From an uncultured Bacteroidales bacterium (GTDB lineage Bacteria > Bacteroidota > Bacteroidia > Bacteroidales > FEN-979), in contig CAIQUS010000066.1 of NCBI GenBank assembly GCA_903875045.1, positions 1-64,000 of the forward strand: a stretch of DNA of 64,000 nt, in the 5' to 3' direction. Below the pieces are notes generated by a model. It had not been told where the DNA came from, did no database searches, and saw only the letters and a list, made by a program, of their open reading frames with translations. The position numbers and the translations under genes were made by a program. Every line of letters starts with the position of its first letter. Position 1 is the stretch's first letter. Positions 7,932-16,291 of this stretch are shown one piece after another.

Positions 7932-9194
7932 ATGAAAATCAATTCATTAAAAAACTATTCTTATCTGACATTGTTTCTGGCCTTCGTATATTTGACCTCT
8001 GGCGGCTGCAAAAAGAAAGATGTGGAAACATATCCTGAGTCGCAGAAAACTTTGATCACTGTCAATTTCACCAACAATTTCATCAATCCGAAACTGGGTG
8101 CGATCGTTTTCGCCTCCGATGCCCTGGGGAATGTGATCGCGGATACTACCGCGTCAGGAAATTGCAAAATTATGCTACGTCTAAAGCCTGGAATAACTGT
8201 ACCTTCCCTTTTTATGCTAACCGTTGTCACCTGGGAACCTTCCATGCATAATTTCGTTATTTCAATGAATTCATACATGTCAGTTCCTACCTCCTCAGAA
8301 TGGACTTTAATGGGTCACCGGCCGGATACACTGGGTCATTTTACCGTCAACCTCACCAATGTACCTCCGTCATCACTGATCATTTATGCCAATACCGGTT
8401 ATGAGAACCTGACGACCAACTACGACAACGTTAACAATCTTTCCTACACCGACCCTGATAATCTCTTCATCAAACTTGAGAATAATCCGGAGCAGAAGTA
8501 CCAATGGATCAGCGGGGTTCATCCTGGCGGAACTTATAATGTCGACATGGCCACGGCAATAACCCCGGGGTTCAGCCAGATCGGTCTCTCGGGGAAATAT
8601 TACGAAGCCCGGATCTGGGGCTACTTCACAGGTGATTATGAAAACAGTTTGCCGGTCATGACGAACTATTCCCTTGGAAATGTTCCTGCCGGCCAGCAAA
8701 TAAAGGTCGCCGTTCTGCCTGAACGCTTTCAAGGTTACCACACGGAGTTAAAGCTGGTTGAAAGTTGGACCGACAATACTTCCTACACCTGTCGTGTAAA
8801 CGGCCCAATCCCGGCTTCCTTTCTTAAAATCGACGCATCGGTTCAATCTCTATCTACCTTCCCGGCGGGGAAAATTGAAGTTCATCCTTCCGGGGATTTT
8901 ACCTCCACTGTTGCAACATGGCAGTTCTACGGACATAATAACCAGGCTTTTACATGGAACCTGTATGGTTCAGATACCAGTACGGTTTTTAAATTGCCGT
9001 ATCTCTCACCATCCATGTTGCAAACCTTCCCTACCTTATCGCTCGACTCCCTCAGCTTTTTAAATGTTGAACTCTCTGAATATCCGGGACTGACCTCATA
9101 TAATGAATTTCTACACCAGGTTTTCGACCCGGCCCACCCACGATCTCCAAATAAGCTGGATGCCAGTACGTTGATATTTGGTCAAGGCAAATGA
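7932..9194 (+). CDS. hypothetical lipoprotein
   Basis: I do not recognise this 420-aa protein. It starts with a lipoprotein signal peptide: positive N-end, hydrophobic core, then a TSGGC lipobox at about residues 22-26, followed by CKKKD. It is therefore probably anchored to the outer or inner membrane facing the periplasm or surface. The mature part is rich in Ser, Thr, Asn, Tyr and Pro with many short predicted beta-strands, and has no catalytic motif I can identify. It follows the FISUMP gene by 61 nt on the same strand, so the two may be co-expressed surface proteins. Confidence 0.75.
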   Translation: MKINSLKNYSYLTLFLAFVYLTSGGCKKKDVETYPESQKTLITVNFTNNFINPKLGAIVFASDALGNVIADTTASGNCKIMLRLKPGITVPSLFMLTVVTWEPSMHNFVISMNSYMSVPTSSEWTLMGHRPDTLGHFTVNLTNVPPSSLIIYANTGYENLTTNYDNVNNLSYTDPDNLFIKLENNPEQKYQWISGVHPGGTYNVDMATAITPGFSQIGLSGKYYEARIWGYFTGDYENSLPVMTNYSLGNVPAGQQIKVAVLPERFQGYHTELKLVESWTDNTSYTCRVNGPIPASFLKIDASVQSLSTFPAGKIEVHPSGDFTSTVATWQFYGHNNQAFTWNLYGSDTSTVFKLPYLSPSMLQTFPTLSLDSLSFLNVELSEYPGLTSYNEFLHQVFDPAHPRSPNKLDASTLIFGQGK

Positions 9195-9233
9195 ACCTTT
9201 TTTCTTAACTTCGCAGGCTAAATTGAAATCAAT

Positions 9234-10325
9234 ATGCCATTAAAATGCGGAATCATCGGGCTTTCCGGTTCAGGAAAAACCACTCTGTTTAATTGTATCT
9301 CCAACAACCGGGCTGAAACACATGCGGCAGCTTTTTCAGGCACAAAATCGAACCTGGGTGTGATGAATGTTCCTGATGCCCGGCTGCAGGCCATCGATAA
9401 AATCATCAAGTCGTTGAAGGTCATCCCAACCACCATTGAAATGGTCGATATTCCGGGCTTATCAAAAGGCGGAAGTCAGACCGAGGGCAATAAATTCCTG
9501 TCCGATATTCGAAACGTAGATGCCCTGATTCATGTGATCCGTTGCTTTGAAGATCCGCAACTACCACATCTTGAAGGCTCTGTGAATGCGGTTCGGGACA
9601 GGGAGATTGTCGACCTTGAGTTGCAGATCAAAGACCTTGAATCTGTCGAAAAAAAGATCAGCCGGATGGAAAAAATGTCAAAAGCCGGTGATAAAGATGC
9701 AAAGCATGGCCTCGATGTACTCAATATACTTAAAAATCATCTGGAATCTTTCGAATCAGCACGCACTGCCCCGATTTCCGCTGATGACAAGAGGTTTATA
9801 GATGATATGTTTCTGCTGAGTGACAAACCGGTGATGTATGTTTGCAATGTTGACGATGCTTCGGCCAACACCGGGAATGATGTTTCCTCGAAATTTATTG
9901 AATCGCTCAAAGGCCAGGATGCAGAAATTCTGATCATAGCGGCAAAGATGGAATCGGAAATTGCAGAACTGGAAAGCGAAGAAGACCGCCTTGCCTTCCT
10001 TGCTGATGCAGGTTTGGCTGAACCCGGCGTAAATAAACTTGTTCGTGCAGCCTTTCATCTGATCGACCTTCAGTGCTTCTTCACAGCCGGACCAAAAGAG
10101 GTACGTGCCTGGACCATCAAAAAAGGAATGACGGCACCACAGGCTGCCGGAGTCATTCACAGCGACCTCGAACGTGGATTTATCCGGGCTGAGGTAATGA
10201 AATATGATGACTTTATGAAGTATGGTTCCGAACACGCCTGCAAAGAACACGGCAAACTCATGATCGAAGGGAAAAACTATGTTGTCGGTGACGGAGATAT
10301 TTTGCATATAAGGTTTAATGTGTAG
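9234..10325 (+). CDS. YchF/Obg-family ATPase, divergent paralogue
   Basis: Cytoplasmic P-loop NTPase related to YchF (OLA1), which binds ribosomes and prefers ATP. Domain order is G domain (1-130), helical insertion with coiled coil (about 125-200), rest of the G domain, and C-terminal TGS domain (about 280-363, ending GDGDILHIRFNV). The P-loop is GLSGSGKTT (9-17) instead of the usual GLPNVGKST. G3 is DIPGLSKGGSQTEGNKFL (72-89), lacking the usual GLGN spacing. The specificity motif is NVDD near 205 where YchF has NVDE-like residues. These points suggest a subfamily distinct from housekeeping YchF. A weak TAACTTCG box lies 21 nt upstream of the start. Confidence 0.82.
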   Translation: MPLKCGIIGLSGSGKTTLFNCISNNRAETHAAAFSGTKSNLGVMNVPDARLQAIDKIIKSLKVIPTTIEMVDIPGLSKGGSQTEGNKFLSDIRNVDALIHVIRCFEDPQLPHLEGSVNAVRDREIVDLELQIKDLESVEKKISRMEKMSKAGDKDAKHGLDVLNILKNHLESFESARTAPISADDKRFIDDMFLLSDKPVMYVCNVDDASANTGNDVSSKFIESLKGQDAEILIIAAKMESEIAELESEEDRLAFLADAGLAEPGVNKLVRAAFHLIDLQCFFTAGPKEVRAWTIKKGMTAPQAAGVIHSDLERGFIRAEVMKYDDFMKYGSEHACKEHGKLMIEGKNYVVGDGDILHIRFNV

Positions 10326-10330
10326 GGATT

Positions 10331-10420
10331 TCAATTGAAAATTGAAAATTGAAAACGCCAAGCATCGTGTACCTTTTCGTAAATCCTAAATCGTAAATCG
10401 TAAATCGTAAATCCTAATTT
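10331..10420. repeat. TCGTAAA heptamer array
   Basis: Positions 10377-10418 hold six contiguous 7-bp units: TCGTAAA, TCCTAAA, three TCGTAAA, TCCTAAT. Just before it, 10331-10354 repeats a TTGAAAA-like unit. It separates the YchF-like gene from hydE and is the reverse complement of the unit at 2355-2396. Confidence 0.85.
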
Positions 10421-10427
10421 AACCCCT

Positions 10428-11546
10428 GTGTTATCCGTTAGTCAAATTCTCGACAAATCTGTTTTCCAAAAGGATGACCTTATTTATCTGCTGAATTCCA
10501 GTGGTAGTGAGCGTTTGAAACTTTTTGAAAATGCCAGAGAGGTTAAATCGACCTTTGTGGGGAAAAAAGTGTTTTTCAGGGGATTGATCGAATACTCAAA
10601 TTATTGTAAAAAAAATTGCTACTATTGCGGAATCAGGGCAGGGAACAGCCGGTACGCACGATACCGCATGACCGATGCAGAAGTGCTGGAAGCAGTTAAT
10701 TATGCTTTCAAGAATGATTATGCTTCCATCGTAATCCAGTCGGGCGAACAAACCAACAAAGCATTTGTCAGTAAAATTGAATCATTGTTGAAGCGAATTC
10801 ACCGGCAAACAGACGGTAAAATACATGTAACATTATCTTTGGGGGAACAAAGCGAAGACACTTACCACAGGTGGCTCGAAGCCGGTGCTCACCGGTATCT
10901 TTTGCGCATTGAAGTGTCAAACCCTTCACTCTATCTGAAGCTTCACCCGAATAACCTCAGCCATGATTACCATCGCCGGCTCGATGCCTTGAAAACCCTG
11001 CGTAAAGTGGGTTACCAGGTTGGCACCGGCGTGATGATCGGGTTGCCTTTTCAATCTGTTTCAGACCTTGCCGACGATCTGATTTTTTTCAGGGAATTTG
11101 ACATTGATATGGCTGGAATGGGGCCTTACATAGAACATGCTGACACTCCTTTGTATAAGTACCGGGATAGCCTGATGCCCCTGAAAAGCCGGTTCGACCT
11201 TTCGCTGAAAATGGTGGCCATCCTGCGGATCATGATGAAAAATATCAACATTGCAGCCACCACAGCCATGCAAACCATCGACCCGCAAGGGAGAGAAAAA
11301 GCCCTGATGGTGGGCGCCAATGTGATCATGCCCAACCTGACTCCTGTGAAATACCGGCAGGACTATCTCTTGTATGAGAACAAACCTTGTCTGGATGAAG
11401 AGGCCGAAGAATGTAAAAGCTGCCTCGAAGCCCGGATCCATATTGCAGGCGACACCATCGGCTATGGCGAATGGGGCGACTCGAAGCATTTTAGTCAGAT
11501 GTCTCTCAAAGATTCTGCAGAAATTCCGGCAGCTTTAAAAAAATAA
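10428..11546 (+). CDS. hydE: [FeFe]-hydrogenase H-cluster maturase HydE (radical SAM)
   Basis: Radical SAM enzyme needed to build the diiron subcluster of [FeFe]-hydrogenase. The SAM cluster motif is Cys60-x3-Cys64-x2-Cys67 in YCKKNCYYCGIRAGN, the characteristic HydE/BioB-like form with IRAGN. The TIM-barrel continues with IVIQSGEQ, VTLSLGEQ and GTGVMIGLPFQ, and the C-terminal part has MPNLTPVKYRQDYLLYENKPC. The 372-aa length is normal. The start is GTG directly after the heptamer array; no ATG fits. hydF, hydG and hydrogenase genes are not in the window, so partners must be elsewhere. Confidence 0.92.
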   Translation: MLSVSQILDKSVFQKDDLIYLLNSSGSERLKLFENAREVKSTFVGKKVFFRGLIEYSNYCKKNCYYCGIRAGNSRYARYRMTDAEVLEAVNYAFKNDYASIVIQSGEQTNKAFVSKIESLLKRIHRQTDGKIHVTLSLGEQSEDTYHRWLEAGAHRYLLRIEVSNPSLYLKLHPNNLSHDYHRRLDALKTLRKVGYQVGTGVMIGLPFQSVSDLADDLIFFREFDIDMAGMGPYIEHADTPLYKYRDSLMPLKSRFDLSLKMVAILRIMMKNINIAATTAMQTIDPQGREKALMVGANVIMPNLTPVKYRQDYLLYENKPCLDEEAEECKSCLEARIHIAGDTIGYGEWGDSKHFSQMSLKDSAEIPAALKK

Positions 11547-11571
11547 CCGCGGATTGAAGTGCTGTTTCTGA

Positions 11572-11907
11572 TTAAAAAGTAATCACTTTGTCCCCGTTCT
11601 TCAGATATTCAGTAAACGGTCCTCCCATATACCTGACTGTGATTCCCAGACCAACAAGAATATTTGTGACTGCATAGCTGTCGGTACAGGCCAGACACGC
11701 TTCAACAGATATATCACTGTCGAGCACATCCTGCAAATGGCGGTGGATATCAGGATCTCCGGCAGTCAGCATTGCAGAAGGCCCCCAGATGATCAGATTG
11801 ATTTCATCCCACCATCCATTTGCTTTTGCATTGACCAGGTACGGAAAAATAACTTTCATGGCTACCTCTTTCTCACCGGTAGTCCATAACAAATGCAATT
11901 TTCTCAT
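11572..11907 (-). CDS. DsrE-family protein
   Basis: Small soluble protein of the DsrE/DsrF sulfur-relay fold, 111 aa. Seen: LHLLWTTGEKEVAMKVIFPY at the N-terminus, INLIIWGPSAMLTA in the middle, a conserved-looking Cys pair in VEACLACTDSYAV, and ITVRYMGGPFTEYLKNGDKVITF-like C-terminus typical of the family. The paired Cys could carry persulfide, but the reaction is unknown. It starts 11 nt downstream of the M3 peptidase stop, so it is likely co-transcribed, and it converges on hydE with 25 nt between the stops. Confidence 0.8.
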   Translation of the reverse strand: MRKLHLLWTTGEKEVAMKVIFPYLVNAKANGWWDEINLIIWGPSAMLTAGDPDIHRHLQDVLDSDISVEACLACTDSYAVTNILVGLGITVRYMGGPFTEYLKNGDKVITF

Positions 11908-11918
11908 GGGCGATTACA

Positions 11919-14027
11919 TTATTTTAAGCCGCGGCGTGACAGCAGCGGGTCAATGGATGGCTCCTGTCCCCTGAATTTCCGGTATTGTATCATACCCTCA
12001 TCATCGCCTGATTCGGCAAGGCAGAATTTCCGGAATTTAACAGCAAGTTCTTTATTGTAGATATCCCCGGATGACTTAAAGGCGTTGAAGGCATCCGCAT
12101 CCAAAACAGCAGCCCAGATGTAGACATAATAACCGGCGGCATATCCCCCGCCAAAAATATGTGCAAAATAGGTTGTCCTGTACCTGGGAAGGATCTCGGG
12201 GATCAGATTAATTTTATTCATGGAAGAGCTTTCAAATTTCTCCACATCCACACTGGTTGTATCAGTCAATTCATGGTAATCCATGTCAAGAATGGAAGCT
12301 GCAAGATATTCAACTGTTTCAAATCCCTGGTTAAACAGCGCGCTGTTTTGAATTTTTGTAATCAGATTGTCGGGAATGACCTCCCCTGTTTTGTAATGCC
12401 TGGCGTAAGCTTTAAGCACTTCAGGCTCTCCAGCCCAGTTCTCATTGATTTGTGAGGGCAACTCAACATAGTCCTGAGGAACATTTCCGGCAGTTCTCGT
12501 ATATTTTCCCTGTGTAAACAATCCGTGCAGTGCATGACCAAATTCATGAAAGAGGGTTGTTGTTTCATCCCAACTTAACAGAGAAGGCGTGTCGGCTGTG
12601 GGCTTGGTAAAATTACAGGTCACAGAGATCACCGGGTCAACCTTTTTATCATTTTCCCAACCGGCTGCTCTGAAATCTGTACACCATGCACCACCACGCT
12701 TGCCATCACGCGGATAATAATCAAGGTATAAAATCCCCAGGTGGGTGCCATCGGCTTCCTTAACCTCGAATGTTTCTACATCTTTTTGGAAGATGGGCAG
12801 ATCGGTACGCTTTGTAAACGAGATCCCATATAACTTGTTTGCAACCAGAAACATTCCGTCACGGACACCGGAAAGGCTGAAATAGGGTTTCAACTCAGAT
12901 TCATCCAGACTATATTTTTCCTTATGGATAATTTCGGCATAATACCACCAATCCCACGATTGCAGTTTGAATTTTCCACCCTCCCTGTCAATAATTTTTT
13001 GCATCTCAGCCGCTTCTTTTTTTGCCACAGGCAGTGCAGCAGTCCATAGCTTCGCAAGAAAATCGTTGACATTGGCAGGCGTTTTCGCCATATTTTCATC
13101 AACAACGTAAGCTGCATAGCTGTCGAATCCAAGTAATTTAGCCTTTTCAACTCTGAGTTTCACAATTTTTGAAACGATATCCTTGTTGTCGTTTTTATTG
13201 CCATTATTACCCCGCATAAAATAGCCACGATAAATCTGCTCACGCAGATCACGGTTTTTGGCATATTGCAGGAACGGGATCATACTCGGTTTTGACAAGG
13301 TAAACACCCACTTGCCTTCCATTCCTTTTTCTTTCGCAGTTTCGGCAGCACCATCGATCACTCCCTGAGGTAAACCTTCAAGATCCTTTTTATCCGTTAT
13401 GATCAGCTTGAAATTTTCGTTGGTTTCTGCCAGGAGGTTCTCACCAAAAGTGAGTGTAAGCATCGACAACTCTTCATTCAATTTACGAAGCTGATCTTTT
13501 TTATCCGGCGGCAAATTGGCTCCCTGACGCTCAAAATCACGAAAATATTTCGTAATCACACGTAATTGCTGGCTGTCTGATGCCAGTTCCTGTCGTTTTT
13601 CATAAACAGCTTTGATTTTTGCGAACAACTTCTCATTCAAAGCAATATCGTCACTGTGCTTCGACATGACCGGACTAAGCTGGCGGGCAATGGATTGCAA
13701 TTGTTTATTGGTTTCCGCCTCATTCAGGTTATAAAAAACCTTGCTGACCTTTGTAAGCAGTTTGCCCGATTTATCGAAGGCAAGTATCGTATTGGCGAAA
13801 TCGGGCGCGGCGGTATTGTTGATGATGGCCTCTATTTCGGCATTATGCTGCTTGATACCTTCCATAAAAGCCGGCAGGTAATCCGTTGAATCAATTTTAT
13901 CGAAAGGTGGTACCTGAAATGGAGTTGTATAATCACTAAAGAATGGATTATCCCTTTTTTTTTCAGAGTTACATCCGGCGAAAAGCAACATGAGAGCGGT
14001 CAAAAGCGTTAATGATTGGATTTTCAT
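11919..14027 (-). CDS. M3-family metallopeptidase (peptidyl-dipeptidase Dcp-like) lipoprotein
   Basis: Zinc peptidase of the thimet/Dcp family that degrades short peptides, probably in the periplasm. The N-terminus has a lipoprotein signal ending LLFAGC. The zinc site HEFGH in TTLFHEFGHALHGLF lies near residue 475, with the downstream Glu region and the C-terminal IFGGGYAAGYYVYIWA characteristic of M3 enzymes. I chose the ATG at 14027 (MKIQSLTLL), or possibly 14033. Further upstream codons overlap a TAACTTTG -7 box at 14062-14055, so a longer start is excluded. The protein is 702 aa. It precedes the DsrE gene in the same transcript direction. Confidence 0.9.
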   Translation of the reverse strand: MKIQSLTLLTALMLLFAGCNSEKKRDNPFFSDYTTPFQVPPFDKIDSTDYLPAFMEGIKQHNAEIEAIINNTAAPDFANTILAFDKSGKLLTKVSKVFYNLNEAETNKQLQSIARQLSPVMSKHSDDIALNEKLFAKIKAVYEKRQELASDSQQLRVITKYFRDFERQGANLPPDKKDQLRKLNEELSMLTLTFGENLLAETNENFKLIITDKKDLEGLPQGVIDGAAETAKEKGMEGKWVFTLSKPSMIPFLQYAKNRDLREQIYRGYFMRGNNGNKNDNKDIVSKIVKLRVEKAKLLGFDSYAAYVVDENMAKTPANVNDFLAKLWTAALPVAKKEAAEMQKIIDREGGKFKLQSWDWWYYAEIIHKEKYSLDESELKPYFSLSGVRDGMFLVANKLYGISFTKRTDLPIFQKDVETFEVKEADGTHLGILYLDYYPRDGKRGGAWCTDFRAAGWENDKKVDPVISVTCNFTKPTADTPSLLSWDETTTLFHEFGHALHGLFTQGKYTRTAGNVPQDYVELPSQINENWAGEPEVLKAYARHYKTGEVIPDNLITKIQNSALFNQGFETVEYLAASILDMDYHELTDTTSVDVEKFESSSMNKINLIPEILPRYRTTYFAHIFGGGYAAGYYVYIWAAVLDADAFNAFKSSGDIYNKELAVKFRKFCLAESGDDEGMIQYRKFRGQEPSIDPLLSRRGLK

Positions 14028-14054
14028 GATCATGTGTTTATGGAAATTGGTTTG

Positions 14055-14062
14055 CAAAGTTA
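14055..14062 (-). promoter_or_regulatory. M3 peptidase -7 box
   Basis: TAACTTTG on the minus strand lies 27 nt before the preferred ATG. No convincing -33 element is visible. It is divergent from the plus-strand promoter at 14082-14111. Confidence 0.55.
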
Positions 14063-14081
14063 CCGGAAAGATTTAAAATTC

Positions 14082-14111
14082 TTGAGAAAACCTGTAACCT
14101 TTTTAACTTTG
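14082..14111 (+). promoter_or_regulatory. promoter of the ABC export operon
   Basis: TTG (14082-14084), a 19-nt spacer and TAACTTTG (14104-14111) form a strong Bacteroidota promoter, giving a leader of about 115 nt before the ATPase gene. Confidence 0.75.
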
Positions 14112-14233
14112 TTCCATCTATAGGAAGTCAATGTCGCGAAAAACAGCCGATTCATCGGATGGACCATTGAAAACATCGAATATATTTCATCCACATCAGA
14201 TTAATGGTCAATTTTGACCTGAAAATTCAAGTA

Positions 14234-14908
14234 ATGATCAAAATCAAACAGGTTCATAAATCATATATTACCGGACAAAACAGCTTGCATGTATTGAAAG
14301 GAATTGACCTTGAAGTAGGTGCCGGGGAGATGATATCAATTATGGGTGCTTCAGGATCGGGAAAATCGACCCTGCTGAACATCCTCGGAATCCTTGACAA
14401 TTATGATTCGGGAGAATATTTATTGGATGGCATTAAAATCAACAGGTTAAGCGAACGGAAAGCTGCTCAGCTGCGGAATAAAATGCTTGGATTCGTATTT
14501 CAGTCATTCAACCTGGTTTCTTTTAAAAATGCCATGGAGAACGTGGCATTGCCATTGTACTACCAGAATGTCCCACGTAAAAAACGCAACCTCATCGCGA
14601 TGGAATACCTCGAGCGGATGGGATTAAAAGATTGGGCACATCATCTCCCCAATGAATTGTCGGGAGGCCAGAAACAACGCGTCGCCATTGCGAGGGCCCT
14701 CATCGGAAAACCCAAGGTGATCCTGGCTGATGAACCTACCGGTGCGCTGGATTCCACCACTTCACTGGAAGTAATGGACATTTTGCAGGAGGTAAATTCA
14801 ACCGGTATCACTCTGATCATTGTTACCCATGAGCATGATATTGCGTTACGGACACAGAAGACCATCAGAATTACGGATGGGAATATTACCGAAATAATTA
14901 AAAATTGA
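14234..14908 (+). CDS. MacB/LolD-type ABC transporter ATP-binding protein
   Basis: Cytoplasmic ATPase that powers the two FtsX-type permeases encoded next. Walker A is GASGSGKST, the Q-loop lies in LGFVFQSFNLVSF, the signature is LSGGQKQRVAIARAL, Walker B is VILADEPTGALD and the switch His is in IIVTHEHD. The start at 14234 (MIKIKQVHKSY) gives the usual 224-aa MacB-ATPase size; an upstream ATG at 14204 would add ten residues. The order ATPase, permease, permease, membrane-fusion adaptor indicates a tripartite MacAB-TolC-like exporter, perhaps for antibiotics, peptides or lipoproteins. No TolC homologue is in the window. Confidence 0.93.
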   Translation: MIKIKQVHKSYITGQNSLHVLKGIDLEVGAGEMISIMGASGSGKSTLLNILGILDNYDSGEYLLDGIKINRLSERKAAQLRNKMLGFVFQSFNLVSFKNAMENVALPLYYQNVPRKKRNLIAMEYLERMGLKDWAHHLPNELSGGQKQRVAIARALIGKPKVILADEPTGALDSTTSLEVMDILQEVNSTGITLIIVTHEHDIALRTQKTIRITDGNITEIIKN

Positions 14909-14927
14909 GAATTGGAAATAATGAGAG

Positions 14928-16166
14928 ATGTTTGAGATTGATAAATGGCAGGAGATTTACAGTACTGTCCGTAAAAACAAATTAAGGACGTTCCTTACCG
15001 GGTTTAGTGTGGCCTGGGGGATTTTTATGCTGATTATCCTGCTTGGTTCGGGATCGGGCCTGGAAAATGGCGTCAAAGAACAATTCAAAGGTGGGGCTAC
15101 CAATGGAGTTTGGATCAGCAGTGGCCAGACCAGTCTGAAGTATAAAGGGTTAAAAACAGGCCGGCAAATCAAATTTACCAACGAAGATTATAAAGCCATT
15201 AAAACAACGGTTGAAGGTTATGACCGTATCTCTGCCAGGTTGTTTCTTGGCAATAAACTGATTTCCTATAAAAAAGAGTATGGGTCGTTCTTCTTATCAC
15301 CGTGTCATCCGGATTATGGTTATATCAAAGAGTTAGACGTAATTCAGGGGAGGTTCCTCAATATAATCGATATCAATGAATTCAGAAAAGTGGCCGTGAT
15401 CGGTGAGAAAGTAAAGGCCACGCTTTTCAAAGGTGCCGACACCATGGCACTAGGCAAGTATATCAATATAAACGGGGTCATTTTTCAGGTAGTTGGTATT
15501 TTCAGGGATTACAGCAGAAATGACGATGAGCAAAAACGTGTTTATATCCCGATTTCGACTGCCCAGCGTGTTTTTCAGGGCGAGAATGTGATCAATCAGA
15601 TTTCGTTTACCACGGGAAATGCCTCCGCCGGGGAAGCAGATCTCATGATTAACAAATCAAAGGCTGTATTGGCTAAAATGCATACCTTCGACATTGAAGA
15701 TAACCGGGCTATCAATGTATGGAATAAGAATGAAGAGGTTCGTAAGTTCAAAGCATTGTTCGCAGGTATCAGGTTATTTATCTGGATCATTGGTATCGGG
15801 ACCATTATCGCGGGCATTGTTGGGGTGAGCAACATCATGATGATTGTGGTAAAAGAACGGACCAAAGAGATCGGCATCCGGAAATCGCTGGGGGCTACCC
15901 CGTGGTCGATTGTGTTATTGATCATGCAGGAGGCCATTGTGATTACCTCCTTCGCCGGGTATATCGGACTGGTTCTGGGCGTTGGGCTACTTGAACTTAT
16001 TTCAAAGAATATGCCCCCGTCAGAGTTTTTCAGAAACCCGGAAGCTGATTTCTCCGTGGCCGTCATGGCAACCATTCTACTGATCATGGCGGGTGCCATT
16101 GCCGGTTTTTTCCCTGCAATGAAAGCTGCCGGTGTAAATCCTGTTGAAGCCCTTCGTGACGAATGA
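14928..16166 (+). CDS. MacB-like ABC transporter permease 1
   Basis: Inner-membrane permease of the FtsX/MacB type, 412 aa. It has one N-terminal transmembrane helix after the amphipathic start MFEIDKWQEIYSTVRKNK, a periplasmic MacB_PCD domain (about 50-270), and three C-terminal helices. GVSNIMMIVVKERTKEIGI, the conserved FtsX coupling motif, lies near residue 300. The end AAGVNPVEALRDE is the usual C-terminus. It follows the ATPase by 19 nt. It is a paralogue of the next permease, and the two probably form a heterodimer. Confidence 0.93.
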   Translation: MFEIDKWQEIYSTVRKNKLRTFLTGFSVAWGIFMLIILLGSGSGLENGVKEQFKGGATNGVWISSGQTSLKYKGLKTGRQIKFTNEDYKAIKTTVEGYDRISARLFLGNKLISYKKEYGSFFLSPCHPDYGYIKELDVIQGRFLNIIDINEFRKVAVIGEKVKATLFKGADTMALGKYININGVIFQVVGIFRDYSRNDDEQKRVYIPISTAQRVFQGENVINQISFTTGNASAGEADLMINKSKAVLAKMHTFDIEDNRAINVWNKNEEVRKFKALFAGIRLFIWIIGIGTIIAGIVGVSNIMMIVVKERTKEIGIRKSLGATPWSIVLLIMQEAIVITSFAGYIGLVLGVGLLELISKNMPPSEFFRNPEADFSVAVMATILLIMAGAIAGFFPAMKAAGVNPVEALRDE

Positions 16167-16224
16167 TAAAATCAGGAATATCGAATATTGAACCACGAAT
16201 GATGAAAGTCGACCAATGTAAGCT

Positions 16225-16273
16225 ACCAGTTCACCCGTTTACCAGTTCACCCGTTTACCAGTTCACCCGTTCA
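16225..16273. repeat. three tandem 16-bp repeats between the permease genes
   Basis: ACCAGTTCACCCGTTT occurs three times head to tail (16225, 16241, 16257; the last with one change). Each copy itself splits into two related 8-bp halves. It fills the 125-nt gap between the two permease genes. Confidence 0.9.
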
Positions 16274-16291
16274 CCAAAATAACTAACCCCG

